Source: Siphonobacter sp. BAB-5405
Lineage (GTDB): Bacteria; Bacteroidota; Bacteroidia; Cytophagales; Spirosomataceae
NCBI RefSeq assembly: GCF_002872335.1
Contig: NZ_NJAG01000012.1
Span: forward strand, 87,051 to 151,050
Direction: 5' to 3'
Length of the DNA: 64,000 nt
Under the pieces are notes generated by a model. It saw only the letters and a list, made by a program, of their open reading frames with translations. It was not told where the DNA came from and made no database searches. This document shows, piece after piece, positions 45,138-53,628 of this stretch (the stretch's first letter is position 1; every line of letters starts with the position of its first letter). Position numbers and translations under genes: made by a program.

Positions 45138-46180
45138 AGCGATTCATTCACTTTTGCCTGTTTTTCGGAACTATCTTTCAGGCTTGCGGGCAACTCCCGC
45201 AGGCCCTGCCCGGCTGGGAAGCTTTGCGTTGTGACAGTACTCAACGCGTTAGTGCTTTAAGCCTGTATGATTTGATTCTTCCCCTGTACAGCACGGACAG
45301 TATCCGCGAAAAAACCATTGGCGTCAACCGCGTGCTGGCCTTTGTGGCGGATGAAAAAGGTACGGTTCGGTTTCTGGGTTCGCATCGGACGGGTTCAATC
45401 GCGGACTCGCTAGGCTCCCCCACTACACCTTTAGACAGTATACAACGGCACACGTACCTCGCTTCGGCAACCGACGAGCCCATTTATCTGTACGATCGCT
45501 GGTCCTGGCTGCTCAATACCACGCGTGAAGTATTTCTGACTCGCCGGGATTCACTCGTGGATTCGCTGCGTCGTCAGTTGCCGAATTATGAAATAAAAGT
45601 GATTTCCGACCTGCGAAGTGCGGAATTACAGACCAAACTGTTGGGGCGAGGCCGTAGTATGGCTCCCATTTCGTTTCACCAGCTGGGACTGGCTGCTGAC
45701 CTGGGCTTTTTCCGGCGGGGCCGCCTGGTCCGTAACGCGGGTCCCTACGAGGCCATTGGGGAATTGACGCCGTACTATCAATTAATATGGGGCGGAAATT
45801 TTGTGGGTTTTGTCGATCCTCCCCACTTTCAACTGTACAAAAACGCGGCGGTATTTCTGCGGGATTTCCCCATGCTCCGCTTTGAGTTTGAGCCTTTTTA
45901 CGAAAATTACCTGCGACGCGTACGGCAAAAAATTGAGAATAATCGGGAAAATGAAGTTGAAGACACCAAAGCTTTATTAATGATCCTCAACGAATTCCGG
46001 CAACGGATGCCCTGTGCCTGTCAAGGAGATTCGTTAAAAACTTCGTTGCCTCAGCTGGCGAAAGTCCCCTCGCTTACCTCAGAAGACGTACTGATTTTCG
46101 GCGATTTACGGAATCAACGCTTATCCTTCTGGCGGGGCAACGAGTTGTTGATTTCGTACCGCTTGGGAATTTGGCAGTAA
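45134..46180 (+). CDS. M15 family D-Ala-D-Ala carboxypeptidase-like protein, exported
   Basis: 348 residues starting at a TTG (45134) that overlaps the aminotransferase TGA stop. The start is supported because it gives a full signal or lipoprotein leader (FIHFCLFFGTIFQAC) and no ATG exists until mid-gene. The peptidase region has SFHQLGLAADLGFF (about 179-192; zinc ligands His and Asp, S-x-H-x3-G-x-A-x-D pattern) and WGGNFVGFVDPPHFQ (about 218-232; third zinc ligand His), as in VanY-type and L-Ala-D-Glu peptidases. The first 130 residues and last 100 are additional and unassigned. It probably trims peptidoglycan peptides in the periplasm. Confidence 0.82.
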   Translation: MKRFIHFCLFFGTIFQACGQLPQALPGWEALRCDSTQRVSALSLYDLILPLYSTDSIREKTIGVNRVLAFVADEKGTVRFLGSHRTGSIADSLGSPTTPLDSIQRHTYLASATDEPIYLYDRWSWLLNTTREVFLTRRDSLVDSLRRQLPNYEIKVISDLRSAELQTKLLGRGRSMAPISFHQLGLAADLGFFRRGRLVRNAGPYEAIGELTPYYQLIWGGNFVGFVDPPHFQLYKNAAVFLRDFPMLRFEFEPFYENYLRRVRQKIENNRENEVEDTKALLMILNEFRQRMPCACQGDSLKTSLPQLAKVPSLTSEDVLIFGDLRNQRLSFWRGNELLISYRLGIWQ

Positions 46181-46304
46181 TTCCTCAATAGTTTCCGGAA
46201 AAATACTTACTTTTCGCCCGTTCCTGATCTGAAGATGTGCTGGAATGACATTTTCCATATTTCTAGGAATACTCACTTATATTCAACCTTAACTCTCAAT
46301 CCTT

Positions 46305-46784
46305 ATGGGACTGATTTCATTCATGAAGGGGGTCGGCGAAAACCTCTTTGGTAGTAAAGATGAAGAAACCAAAGTAGCTCAGGCCAAGCCGGAAGAAGTA
46401 GAACCGCTGCGTGCCGGAGCTTTGTTACAAAAAGTAAAAAGCCTGGGTCTGACCTACAAAAACCTGACGATCAAAACTGCTGGTTCAACAGTTGTTTTGG
46501 AAGGCGAAGTAGACAAGCAGGAAGACGCTGAAAAAATTGCCCTGACCGTGGGTAATGTCACCGGCGTAGAACAGGTAGACAACCGCATCCGCGTGACGGC
46601 TCCGAAACCCGAGGCTCAGTATCACACCGTAGAAAAAGGCGATTCACTCTCTAAAATTGCGGGTAAGTTTTATGGCGATGTCATGAAATACCCCGTCATT
46701 TTTGAAGCTAACAAGCCCATGCTGAAAGATCCCGATCTGATCTATCCCGGTCAGGTACTGCGGATTCCACCGCTGGAGAGCTAG
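46305..46784 (+). CDS. lysM: BON-LysM domain protein (Kbp/YgaU-like)
   Basis: 159 residues: a short helical start (MGLISFMKGVGENLFG), a BON domain at about 40-95 (LTIKTAGSTVVLEGEVDKQE, VTGVEQVDNRIRV), then a LysM domain at about 105-157 (HTVEKGDSLSKIAGKFYG, DLIYPGQVLRIP). The architecture and length match E. coli Kbp (YgaU), a cytoplasmic potassium-binding protein. There is no signal peptide, which supports the cytoplasmic Kbp role rather than wall binding. Many genomes name this gene lysM. Ends at a terminator (46805-46838). Confidence 0.9.
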   Translation: MGLISFMKGVGENLFGSKDEETKVAQAKPEEVEPLRAGALLQKVKSLGLTYKNLTIKTAGSTVVLEGEVDKQEDAEKIALTVGNVTGVEQVDNRIRVTAPKPEAQYHTVEKGDSLSKIAGKFYGDVMKYPVIFEANKPMLKDPDLIYPGQVLRIPPLES

Positions 46785-46804
46785 TCCTTTGATTTGCGTA
46801 CAAA

Positions 46805-46838
46805 AACGTCCCTTTCTCACCGGAAGGGACGTTTTTTA
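46805..46838 (+). terminator. rho-independent terminator after BON-LysM gene
   Basis: AACGTCCCTT (46805-46814) and AAGGGACGTT (46824-46833) form a 10-bp stem with a T tract directly after. Confidence 0.87.
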
Positions 46839-46924
46839 TTATTAAGATTTTCTCATGTGAAAACATCTTCGCTGGCTTTTGGTAATTCTTCTAAAGAAAT
46901 GTTTCTCTGCAAAACTGATCATCC

Positions 46925-48091
46925 GTGCGTTCCAGCAAGCAATACGTTAATCTGAGTCATAACAAGGTAGAAAACCACCTCAAAACCCTGCAAAATGAGT
47001 TTGAGGAAGAGGTAGTACCAACGGATACCGTCACTTATAAACTCCGGCAGTTTTTCTGGTCGAATTTCTTCGGTTTCGTCTACCATTATTTTAAAAGTCG
47101 ATTCGGGAAACGCTATCCGTATCAGTCGTATCCCAAGGACGGGGATTCGGGTGTGTATCAAATTCCAAACGATGCGACCCTGGCCCTGCTTTCCGACTGG
47201 GCCACGGATACCATTGAATCCGATCTGGTGGGACGCCTGGTAGCCCGGTATCAGGCCGACTATACCTTACACCTGGGAGACGTCTATTTCGTCGGGGCTC
47301 CGAAAGAGATACGGGCCAACTTTCTGAATCCGGATGCTTCCTGGCCCTGGGGTACGCAGGGCAGTCTGGCTCTGTCGGGGAATCATGAGATGTACTCCAA
47401 CGGTCGTGGTTACTTTGAAGAATTGCTTCCCCGCATGGGCGTCGATCAGGCGGGTGTACGCGTTTCGCAGAAGGCGGGATTTTTCTGTATGGAAAACGAT
47501 CACTGGCGGATCATTGGACTGGATACGGGTTATACCTCCGTACGAAATCCGATCATGGAAATCATCAACCCACCGGACTGTCGGCTGAAAGATTCGCAGG
47601 TGCAATGGTTACGGGAGCAGGTAAAAATGGGTGATGCCAGCGATAGCCGCGGCCTTATTTTTCTGAGTCACCATCCCGTTTTTTCGGTGTTCAGAAATGC
47701 CTTTCCCAAGCCCGGTGAGCAGCTCCGCGAGATTCTGGGCGAAGCCAACCGTCCCGTCGCGTGGATTTACGGACACGAACATCGCATGGTGATTTATCAT
47801 ACGCAGGAACTGAAAAACAGCCTGACCGTACACGGCCGCTGCATCGGCCACGGCGGTATGCCCGTAGAACTCAAAGCCCCCGAAACTCACGATCCAATCT
47901 ACTTCATGGACGACCGCATCCGGACTCGTCTTCGCCGTCGGGATGTGAGCTACAACGGCTTCGCCTACCTGACGCTACAGGGCCCGAATGCCGTAATGAA
48001 GTACATCGACGTAGAGGATACCATGATTTTTCAGGAGAACTGGCGGGTAGAAAAGGGGGCAGTGATTGTGGAAAAGGCGGATGCGGTGTAA
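46925..48091 (+). CDS. metallophosphoesterase family protein
   Basis: 388 residues from a GTG at 46925; no in-frame ATG lies in the first 40 codons except within the body, so the GTG is accepted with some doubt. Calcineurin-type motifs occur in order: LLSDWATD (motif I, with Asp but lacking the usual DxH), LHLGDVYFVG (GDxxD-like, with Tyr), SGNHEMYS (GNHE), LSHHPVFS (motif IV) and IYGHEHRMVIY (GHxH). The N-terminal 70 residues contain a hydrophobic-aromatic stretch FFWSNFFGFVYHYF that might associate with membrane. The substrate is unknown; it would be a metal-dependent phosphatase or phosphodiesterase. Confidence 0.86.
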   Translation: MRSSKQYVNLSHNKVENHLKTLQNEFEEEVVPTDTVTYKLRQFFWSNFFGFVYHYFKSRFGKRYPYQSYPKDGDSGVYQIPNDATLALLSDWATDTIESDLVGRLVARYQADYTLHLGDVYFVGAPKEIRANFLNPDASWPWGTQGSLALSGNHEMYSNGRGYFEELLPRMGVDQAGVRVSQKAGFFCMENDHWRIIGLDTGYTSVRNPIMEIINPPDCRLKDSQVQWLREQVKMGDASDSRGLIFLSHHPVFSVFRNAFPKPGEQLREILGEANRPVAWIYGHEHRMVIYHTQELKNSLTVHGRCIGHGGMPVELKAPETHDPIYFMDDRIRTRLRRRDVSYNGFAYLTLQGPNAVMKYIDVEDTMIFQENWRVEKGAVIVEKADAV

Positions 48092-48715
48092 TAACAAGAT
48101 TGAGCAAAATTGAATGAGCGTATAGATTCGACCCTATTACTCTACCCCTACCTCATTAGAAGGTGAACCGTCATCGGTTATAACTGGCTAAAGTTCCGAG
48201 TAAATATCTTCTGGATTAACGCTTAAACACTTTTGGGTAACCTTACCCTAAGGTCACTTCCTGCTATTCTATTATCCGTACAAATGTTGACTTCGGGAAA
48301 AGCTAAACACTGGGAAATCCAAACTTCACGCCTTGACATTCCGTCATTTTTAAAGGCTTTCCTGGGGAAGTAAATCCGGGGTAATCACATCTACTCACCT
48401 TCGAGCCAGACGGTAGTAAGTTAGCCGGCGAAAAGCAGAAAATGATCCTGGGTCGTTTTACCTTTTGCAGGAAACAGGATCAAAAGTCAGTGGTCGCTAC
48501 CAATCAGGACTAAACGAATGATCGCCCGAACCGCTGGTCCAGACTATCGGCAGGATACCTTTCCTATTTTGCCGATAGTCCGCTTAGGCTTGCATTACTA
48601 CTCCGGTAAGGCCCAAATTACCGCCGATTAAAAGACGCGGTGTTTGGCTAATCCTCAACACTGCCGCCACGCTCAACCTTTTTTCTTTTAACAGACGCTA
48701 AACGTACAACCGCTT
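48092..48715. other. 620-base gene-free stretch
   Basis: No frame here has coding character. It contains a perfect 11-bp inverted repeat, GACTATCGGCA (48542-48552) with TGCCGATAGTC (48570-48580), without a T tract, and the dyad GGGTAACCTTACCC (48235-48248, two central mismatches). The stretch may be a long leader or a decayed gene. I see no RNA gene in it. Confidence 0.5.
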
Positions 48716-49744
48716 ATGATCAGATCCTTCAAATCACTGCTTCTGCTGGCTTGCTTTGGGTGGATTATTTCAAGTACATCCTGCCAGAAGTCCGGTAAGG
48801 AAAATGAGAAAGCTACCGAGGCCGTCCAATCCAATGAAACGGAGCCCAAAGCCGAGCCCTCGGGTACAGCGACTGCCAAACCTTTTGATGTGAGTACCCT
48901 TCCGGTATCTACTCATCCCCTCGAAGCCTTTCCCTTTTTTAGCCTTCCCAAGGGCTTAGCCGAACAAAACAAGCCCGTCCAGCGGTCTTTTGACAAATTG
49001 TTCTTTGCATTAAACGGTGTCATGACGCCGCTGGAAGGAAAAGTCTGGAAGAGTTATATCGTTACGCAGCCGGGTAGCACGGAGGAGTGGTCACTGCCCT
49101 ATTTTGAAAAAAGCTACGATGACGCCATCACTAAAGTGGGTGGCGTCAAGGTCTTTGATGGTGAAATTACCAGTGCAGAATACGAGCGTTACCACAATCA
49201 GGCCCCTTACTTAGGCGAAGATGGCTCGATCGGTTATACCGAAGAAAACATAAAAGTGTACGTAATTCGCCGGGTGGATGGTGGCGACATCTATATTCAG
49301 CTCAGCGGGAACAGTGCTTCCGGTAAACTCAATATCCTGCAAAAGGAAGCGTTCAAGCAAACCATTACCCTGCTGAAAGCCGATCAAATCCAGAGCCAGC
49401 TGGCGGAAAAAGGAAAAGCGGTCCTGTATATTAACTTTGATGTCGACAAGGCCACGTTGAAACCAGAGGGACAGGAAGCAGTGAAGGAAATCGAGAAAGT
49501 CCTCAACAGCGATAAAGGCCTTAAGCTTAGCATCGAAGGGCATACCGATGATACCGGCAATGCGGACCACAACAAGAAGCTGTCGGAAGATCGGGCTAAA
49601 ACTGTACTACAGGCATTAGTCGCGTCCGGCACCAATCCTTCCCGCTTGAAAGCCGTCGGATATGGTGCACAAAAACCGTTAGTACCGAATGATTCGGAAG
49701 AACATAAAGCCAAGAATCGACGCGTAGAACTAGTAAAAATGTAG
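48716..49744 (+). CDS. OmpA family lipoprotein
   Basis: 342 residues. Lipoprotein signal with Cys in WIISSTSC (about residue 23), a Glu/Thr/Pro-rich linker, then an unassigned domain (about 55-220) with SFDKLFFALNGVMTPLEGKV and GEITSAEYERYHNQAPYLG. The C-terminal OmpA domain (about 235-342) has VLYINFDVDKATLKPEG, LKLSIEGHTDDTGN, RAKTVLQALVASG and NRRVELVKM. It would be anchored in the outer membrane with the OmpA domain bound to peptidoglycan. It follows a 620-base gene-free stretch and is followed by a long terminator. Confidence 0.88.
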   Translation: MIRSFKSLLLLACFGWIISSTSCQKSGKENEKATEAVQSNETEPKAEPSGTATAKPFDVSTLPVSTHPLEAFPFFSLPKGLAEQNKPVQRSFDKLFFALNGVMTPLEGKVWKSYIVTQPGSTEEWSLPYFEKSYDDAITKVGGVKVFDGEITSAEYERYHNQAPYLGEDGSIGYTEENIKVYVIRRVDGGDIYIQLSGNSASGKLNILQKEAFKQTITLLKADQIQSQLAEKGKAVLYINFDVDKATLKPEGQEAVKEIEKVLNSDKGLKLSIEGHTDDTGNADHNKKLSEDRAKTVLQALVASGTNPSRLKAVGYGAQKPLVPNDSEEHKAKNRRVELVKM

Positions 49745-49868
49745 CCGTACAACGGTTGCCTTGGCTTAACGTAGTAAACGGTACCGCCTTCCAGAATCAG
49801 CGTTTCATACGATGATCGATTCTTAAATTAGGCAAGGTTTACTATAGCTTTAAAATAGTTTTTATTTT

Positions 49869-49913
49869 AATAACAAAGAGCTACTTCGATACGCGAAGTA
49901 GCTCTTTGTTATT
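49869..49913. terminator. long bidirectional terminator, 20-bp perfect stem
   Basis: Arms at 49869-49888 and 49894-49913 are perfectly complementary over 20 bases around a 5-base loop (core AGCTACTTCG / CGAAGTAGCT), flanked by A and T. It lies in the AT-rich gap between the convergent OmpA lipoprotein and DUF3667 genes. The rest of 49745-50097 is AT-rich and without genes. Confidence 0.82.
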
Positions 49914-50097
49914 AACGTATCTATACCAAACTTTAGCAGGAGATTTGTAAGGTATCTAACCTTATTTCAACTGTATTTTAATCAAGTAAAAATATTTAAG
50001 TTAGGATTAATAAAATACTTAAGTAGTTTTCTTTCCAATGAACAAGTTAAACCATTTCATTTAAATCTATTACGAACCTATAAACAGTACTATTTAA

Positions 50098-50811
50098 CTA
50101 CCTCATCAACGTGTCAATGGCTATTCCCATAAAAACGCCTGTTAACATAAAGGTGATCATTCCTAAGAGGTAAGAAGCCAGTGCTTTGATATAACTTCCT
50201 ACTTTTTTCTTATCAAAAAATTGACCAATGGCCCAGGTATTATACACAATACTGATCATACCTCCGATCTGCATCAGTCTAAAACCCGTTACTCCCTGAA
50301 AAATTGCAAAAAGGGTATAAATCAACATACTCATTCCAATTACAAAACATAAGAGAATAAGTATTTCAAAAAAATTATAATCATACTTTCTAAAGAAAAC
50401 CTTTAACCAACCAGCAATGAATACCCCCATGATAATATTGGAGTACCCATAGTGATCCTGAATCCATTTAAAGACTACGCTAACGGTAGTTTTTGTTATT
50501 TCATTATATTGTATATACGAATTTTCGATATGAAAAAAATGACTTACAATCGTATAGATTAGAGAGGTAACAATAATGAAAATAATGGGTTTAACGAGCC
50601 GACTTCTGTTATCTGAAATATAGTTTCTTACATTTTGGCCAGGATGCGTTAAAAGTTCTCTAATCGTGTATAAGATACCACGTTCAAAGTGGAGCACATG
50701 TTCAATTTCATGCACGATGTAATGCCCGTCAATCCGTTTGAGTTTAGCTGGTTGTCCGCACCCAGGGCAGTAATTTGAGTTAATTTCCGTGTTACAATTT
50801 TTACAATTCAT
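50098..50811 (-). CDS. DUF3667 family membrane protein with zinc ribbon
   Basis: 237 residues. The N-terminus is a zinc ribbon with two Cys pairs (MNCKNCNTEI, YCPGCGQP). It is followed by the DUF3667 motif HEIEHVLHFERGILYTIREL and HPGQNVRNYIS, then four or five membrane helices (VKPIIFIIVTSLIYTIV, FFEILILLCFVIGMSML, YLLGMITFMLTGVFMG). Function is unknown. The gene and its flanks are strikingly AT-rich with A/T-ending codons (Ile as ATA/ATT, Lys as AAA), unlike the balanced neighbours, which suggests acquisition from another lineage. It is bordered by terminators on both sides. Confidence 0.85.
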   Translation of the reverse strand: MNCKNCNTEINSNYCPGCGQPAKLKRIDGHYIVHEIEHVLHFERGILYTIRELLTHPGQNVRNYISDNRSRLVKPIIFIIVTSLIYTIVSHFFHIENSYIQYNEITKTTVSVVFKWIQDHYGYSNIIMGVFIAGWLKVFFRKYDYNFFEILILLCFVIGMSMLIYTLFAIFQGVTGFRLMQIGGMISIVYNTWAIGQFFDKKKVGSYIKALASYLLGMITFMLTGVFMGIAIDTLMR

Positions 50812-50964
50812 AGGTAGGGGATTCGATCTTCAAGTACTGGATACGGCGTACTAGGATTGGGTATTTAAAAGATGAAATTTAATACGCACATTTTGTAAAT
50901 GTAAGAAAATTACATTTAATAACTCAGCAGTTCACTGGTTATCAATGTATTAAATCTTTATTCA

Positions 50965-50995
50965 ATAAAAAAACGGCAGGTAGGAACCTGCCGTT
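50965..50995 (-). terminator. terminator at the end of the arabinose gene run
   Basis: AACGGCAGGT (50972-50981) and ACCTGCCGTT (50986-50995), 10-bp stem with 4-base loop, followed on the minus strand by a run of T. It lies 40 bases after the HAD gene stop. Confidence 0.85.
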
Positions 50996-51034
50996 AAGTA
51001 AAATCGAAATCTCGTACTACTATTTTATACCCTA

Positions 51035-51691
51035 TTACTTCGCTAATTCTTCTTCCAGATCAAGCTCCGTATAGTCCTTCACGCATTTCCGAACGCTGGT
51101 AAATGTTTCGAATTCTTCGGCTTTGTGCGTGGTTGTCAGGATGATGGCTTCCATCCCGGCGTTGAAGGCCGTACGGGCTCCCGTGGGGGAATCTTCGAAC
51201 ACCAGACATTCCTCGGGTTCTACACCCAGTGTTTGAGCAACCTGGAAAAATACGCTGGGATCGGGCTTGCCTTTCTTGACGTCCCGATCACAAACGATGG
51301 CTTTGAAGTAATGCCGAATGTTGAGATTATCCAGCACGTAATCCACGTTTTCGTACCGGGCCGCCGTACCGATGCCCATCGGAATATCCAGTTCAGCGGC
51401 TCTGGCCAGTAACTCGGGTAAACCATCAATGAGGCGAAGCTGCTCCAGGAAAATTTCCCGGTAGCGGGCTTCCTTCTCGGCGGAAATGCGGTCGCGTTCT
51501 TCAAACGCATACTGGTCGCCGAAGATCCGAACCAGAATATCGTCATTCATACCGTGGCAGGTAGCAATGACTTCATCCAGCGTCAGCTCCTTCCCTACCT
51601 CGGCCAGTTTCGACTGCCAGGCGTGGTGGTGCACCATCATGTTATCCACCATCGTCCCATCCATATCGAAGATCAAAGCTTTCTTTTTCAT
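51035..51691 (-). CDS. HAD-IA phosphatase / beta-phosphoglucomutase-like
   Basis: 218 residues, HAD superfamily with a helical cap. Motif I is IFDMDGTMVDN (nucleophile D9, acid/base D11), motif II lies near PMGIGTAARYENV, the Lys is in DVKKGKPDP, and motif IV is CLVFEDSPTGARTAFNAGM. These fit the beta-PGM/sugar-phosphate phosphatase subgroup. The cap carries the WQSKLAEVGKELT segment. Being last in the minus-strand arabinose cluster suggests it dephosphorylates or recycles a sugar phosphate formed there, but this is inference. A TACCTTTG element sits 4 bases before its ATG, so it may also have its own start site. Confidence 0.85.
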   Translation of the reverse strand: MKKKALIFDMDGTMVDNMMVHHHAWQSKLAEVGKELTLDEVIATCHGMNDDILVRIFGDQYAFEERDRISAEKEARYREIFLEQLRLIDGLPELLARAAELDIPMGIGTAARYENVDYVLDNLNIRHYFKAIVCDRDVKKGKPDPSVFFQVAQTLGVEPEECLVFEDSPTGARTAFNAGMEAIILTTTHKAEEFETFTSVRKCVKDYTELDLEEELAK

Positions 51692-51695
51692 GCGG

Positions 51696-51703
51696 CAAAG
51701 GTA
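51696..51703 (-). promoter_or_regulatory. TAnnTTTG element immediately before HAD start codon
   Basis: On the minus strand TACCTTTG ends 4 bases before the ATG at 51691. If used it would give an almost leaderless transcript. No -33 TTTG was found at the expected spacing. Confidence 0.35.
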
Positions 51704-51710
51704 ATGGTGG

Positions 51711-51856
51711 GTTTTGAGTTTGGGGTTTCGGGTTTAGAGTTAATTATCCCCTCTTTACCTCTATCTCGAGCTTTCTGATTTCTCAGTAGGTTATAATTCC
51801 AAAAACGAATCATGAACGATTTGGGAGAAAACAACTCTAAACCCTAAACTCAAAAC
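51711..51856. repeat. low-complexity inverted repeat between SSS transporter and HAD genes
   Basis: The left arm at 51711-51741 begins GTTTTGAGTTT and ends GGGTTTAGAGTT. The right arm at 51833-51856 begins AACTCTAAACCC and ends AAACTCAAAAC. They pair with a 7-base bulge. The arms consist of GTTTAG/GTTTGAG-like units. No gene lies in the loop. Confidence 0.65.
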
Positions 51857-51866
51857 GTAACAACGC

Positions 51867-53522
51867 TTAATAGAAGACCCCATAAATCGTCAGAATCAAC
51901 CCGGTAATAGTCAGGGCACCAACGAGGAAGGAGGTGGATACTTTAAACCAGCTGGATTCAACAGCAAAGGCTTTGGGGTTGGCCTTACCCTTGGATTCCA
52001 GTAAACTGATGGCTACGTGCACCGCTACGCAAATCCAGAATACCGTACCCATCCGGTTGAGGAAGGGCATATCCGGAGCCTGATATTTGAACAGCGTTGA
52101 GAGTGGAATACTCAGCAGAGCCGACACCAAAGCACCATTGGCCGTGGCTTTGTTCCAGAAGAAACCCAGTAGGAAAATCGCGAGAATACCCGGTGAAATG
52201 AAGCCTGTATATTCCTGAATGTACTCAAAGCCCTGACCAAAGTTCCGCAGGAACGGACTCAGCAGCAACGCGATAGCAAATGCCACTACGATGGAAAGAC
52301 GACCCAGGCGTACGGTCTGCTTTTCGTTTAAATTGGCATTGAAGAATTTCTTGTGAATATCGAGTACGTAAATGGTCGAGATACTGTTCGCTTTTCCAGC
52401 CAGTGAAGCTACAATAGCCGCCGTCAGAGCTGCGAAGGCCAGTCCTTTCAAGCCCGTAGGTAACAGGTTCAGCAGTACCGGATAGGAGTTATCAGGTTTG
52501 ACGACGCCTCCTTCAGTAATGCCGCTCACAATCGCCGGATCCGCATTTTCCTGGAACAAAACGTACGCCGCTAAACCGGGTAATACCACGATGAAAGGCA
52601 TCATAACTTTCAGGAAAGAAGCAAACAGCAGACCGTTTCGGGCCGTTTTGAGGTCGGCTCCGAGAGCCCGTTGCGTGATGTACTGGTTACAGCCGAAGTA
52701 GTTAAAGTTCACAATCCACTGACCACCAATGATGAACATCATCAGACCCGGTAACTGATTGTAGGCATCAATGAAGCCACCGCGACCGTCGTGTACCTGA
52801 TACTCGCCCGGCGAAAAGACCATGTGCATGTGACTGTCGGCTTTTTCTTTCAACAGCCCCAACCCTTCAAAAACGCCTGCTCCCGTACCCACCCGGTCGG
52901 ACAGCAAATCCAGAGCCAGATAGGTCGTAGCCAGACCCCCTACTACCAGACAGACTACCTGAATCACGTCGGTGTAACCGATTACCTTCATCCCACCTAG
53001 CGTGATAAATACCGCAAAAACCGTCAGGAAAATAGCTGAGGGCATGAAGCCAAAACCCGTCATTTTTTCCAGACTGATGGCACCCAGGTAAATAATCGAG
53101 GTCAGGTTGACGAGGATGTACAGCAAGAGCCAGAATACTGCCATGATCGTTGCCAGCCGTCCGTCGTAACGAACCTGCAGGAATTGCGGCATGGTGTAAA
53201 TCTTGTTCTTGATGTACATCGGCAGGAAGTACACGGCGATGATAATCAGGGAAAACGCACCGACTAATTCGTAAACCGAAATCGCCAGCCCCAATTGAAA
53301 AGCCTGACCGCTCATACCGATAAACTGTTCGGCAGAAATATTAGAAGCAATGATGGAGGAACCAATGGCCCACCAGGTAAGCGAACCTTCCGCCAGGAAA
53401 AAATCCTTGGAGTCGGCGGTTTGTTTGCCTTTGTTTTTGAAGACCCAGTAACCGTATACGGCCACTATCACGAAATAAACCAGGAAAATCGTGTAGTCCA
53501 GCGATTCAAGACCGAGTGTCAT
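51867..53522 (-). CDS. sodium:solute symporter (SSS family), probable L-arabinose transporter
   Basis: 551 residues from the ATG at 53522 (MTLGLESLDYTIFLVYFV); an in-frame start at 53588 would add 22 unlikely residues. It has about 13-14 membrane helices. SGLT-type marks are FFLAEGSLTWWAIGSSIIASNISAEQFIGM (sodium-site helix; position 45-75), GGMKVIGYTDVIQ and FVYFGCNQYITQRALGA-like NFNYFGCNQYITQRALGA. These are typical of Bacteroidota Na+/sugar symporters. Lying directly after araD in the arabinose cluster, it is the likely L-arabinose importer; the substrate is inferred from context. Confidence 0.9.
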   Translation of the reverse strand: MTLGLESLDYTIFLVYFVIVAVYGYWVFKNKGKQTADSKDFFLAEGSLTWWAIGSSIIASNISAEQFIGMSGQAFQLGLAISVYELVGAFSLIIIAVYFLPMYIKNKIYTMPQFLQVRYDGRLATIMAVFWLLLYILVNLTSIIYLGAISLEKMTGFGFMPSAIFLTVFAVFITLGGMKVIGYTDVIQVVCLVVGGLATTYLALDLLSDRVGTGAGVFEGLGLLKEKADSHMHMVFSPGEYQVHDGRGGFIDAYNQLPGLMMFIIGGQWIVNFNYFGCNQYITQRALGADLKTARNGLLFASFLKVMMPFIVVLPGLAAYVLFQENADPAIVSGITEGGVVKPDNSYPVLLNLLPTGLKGLAFAALTAAIVASLAGKANSISTIYVLDIHKKFFNANLNEKQTVRLGRLSIVVAFAIALLLSPFLRNFGQGFEYIQEYTGFISPGILAIFLLGFFWNKATANGALVSALLSIPLSTLFKYQAPDMPFLNRMGTVFWICVAVHVAISLLESKGKANPKAFAVESSWFKVSTSFLVGALTITGLILTIYGVFY

Positions 53523-53628
53523 AAATGGGTTTAGAGTAAGATTAGTTTTGCAGAAGGGGATTGTTAAACGTACCGCTACCGACGGCATCGTCCATAGCGA
53601 TACGTGTTTTTTCGTGGGTTAGAATTGC

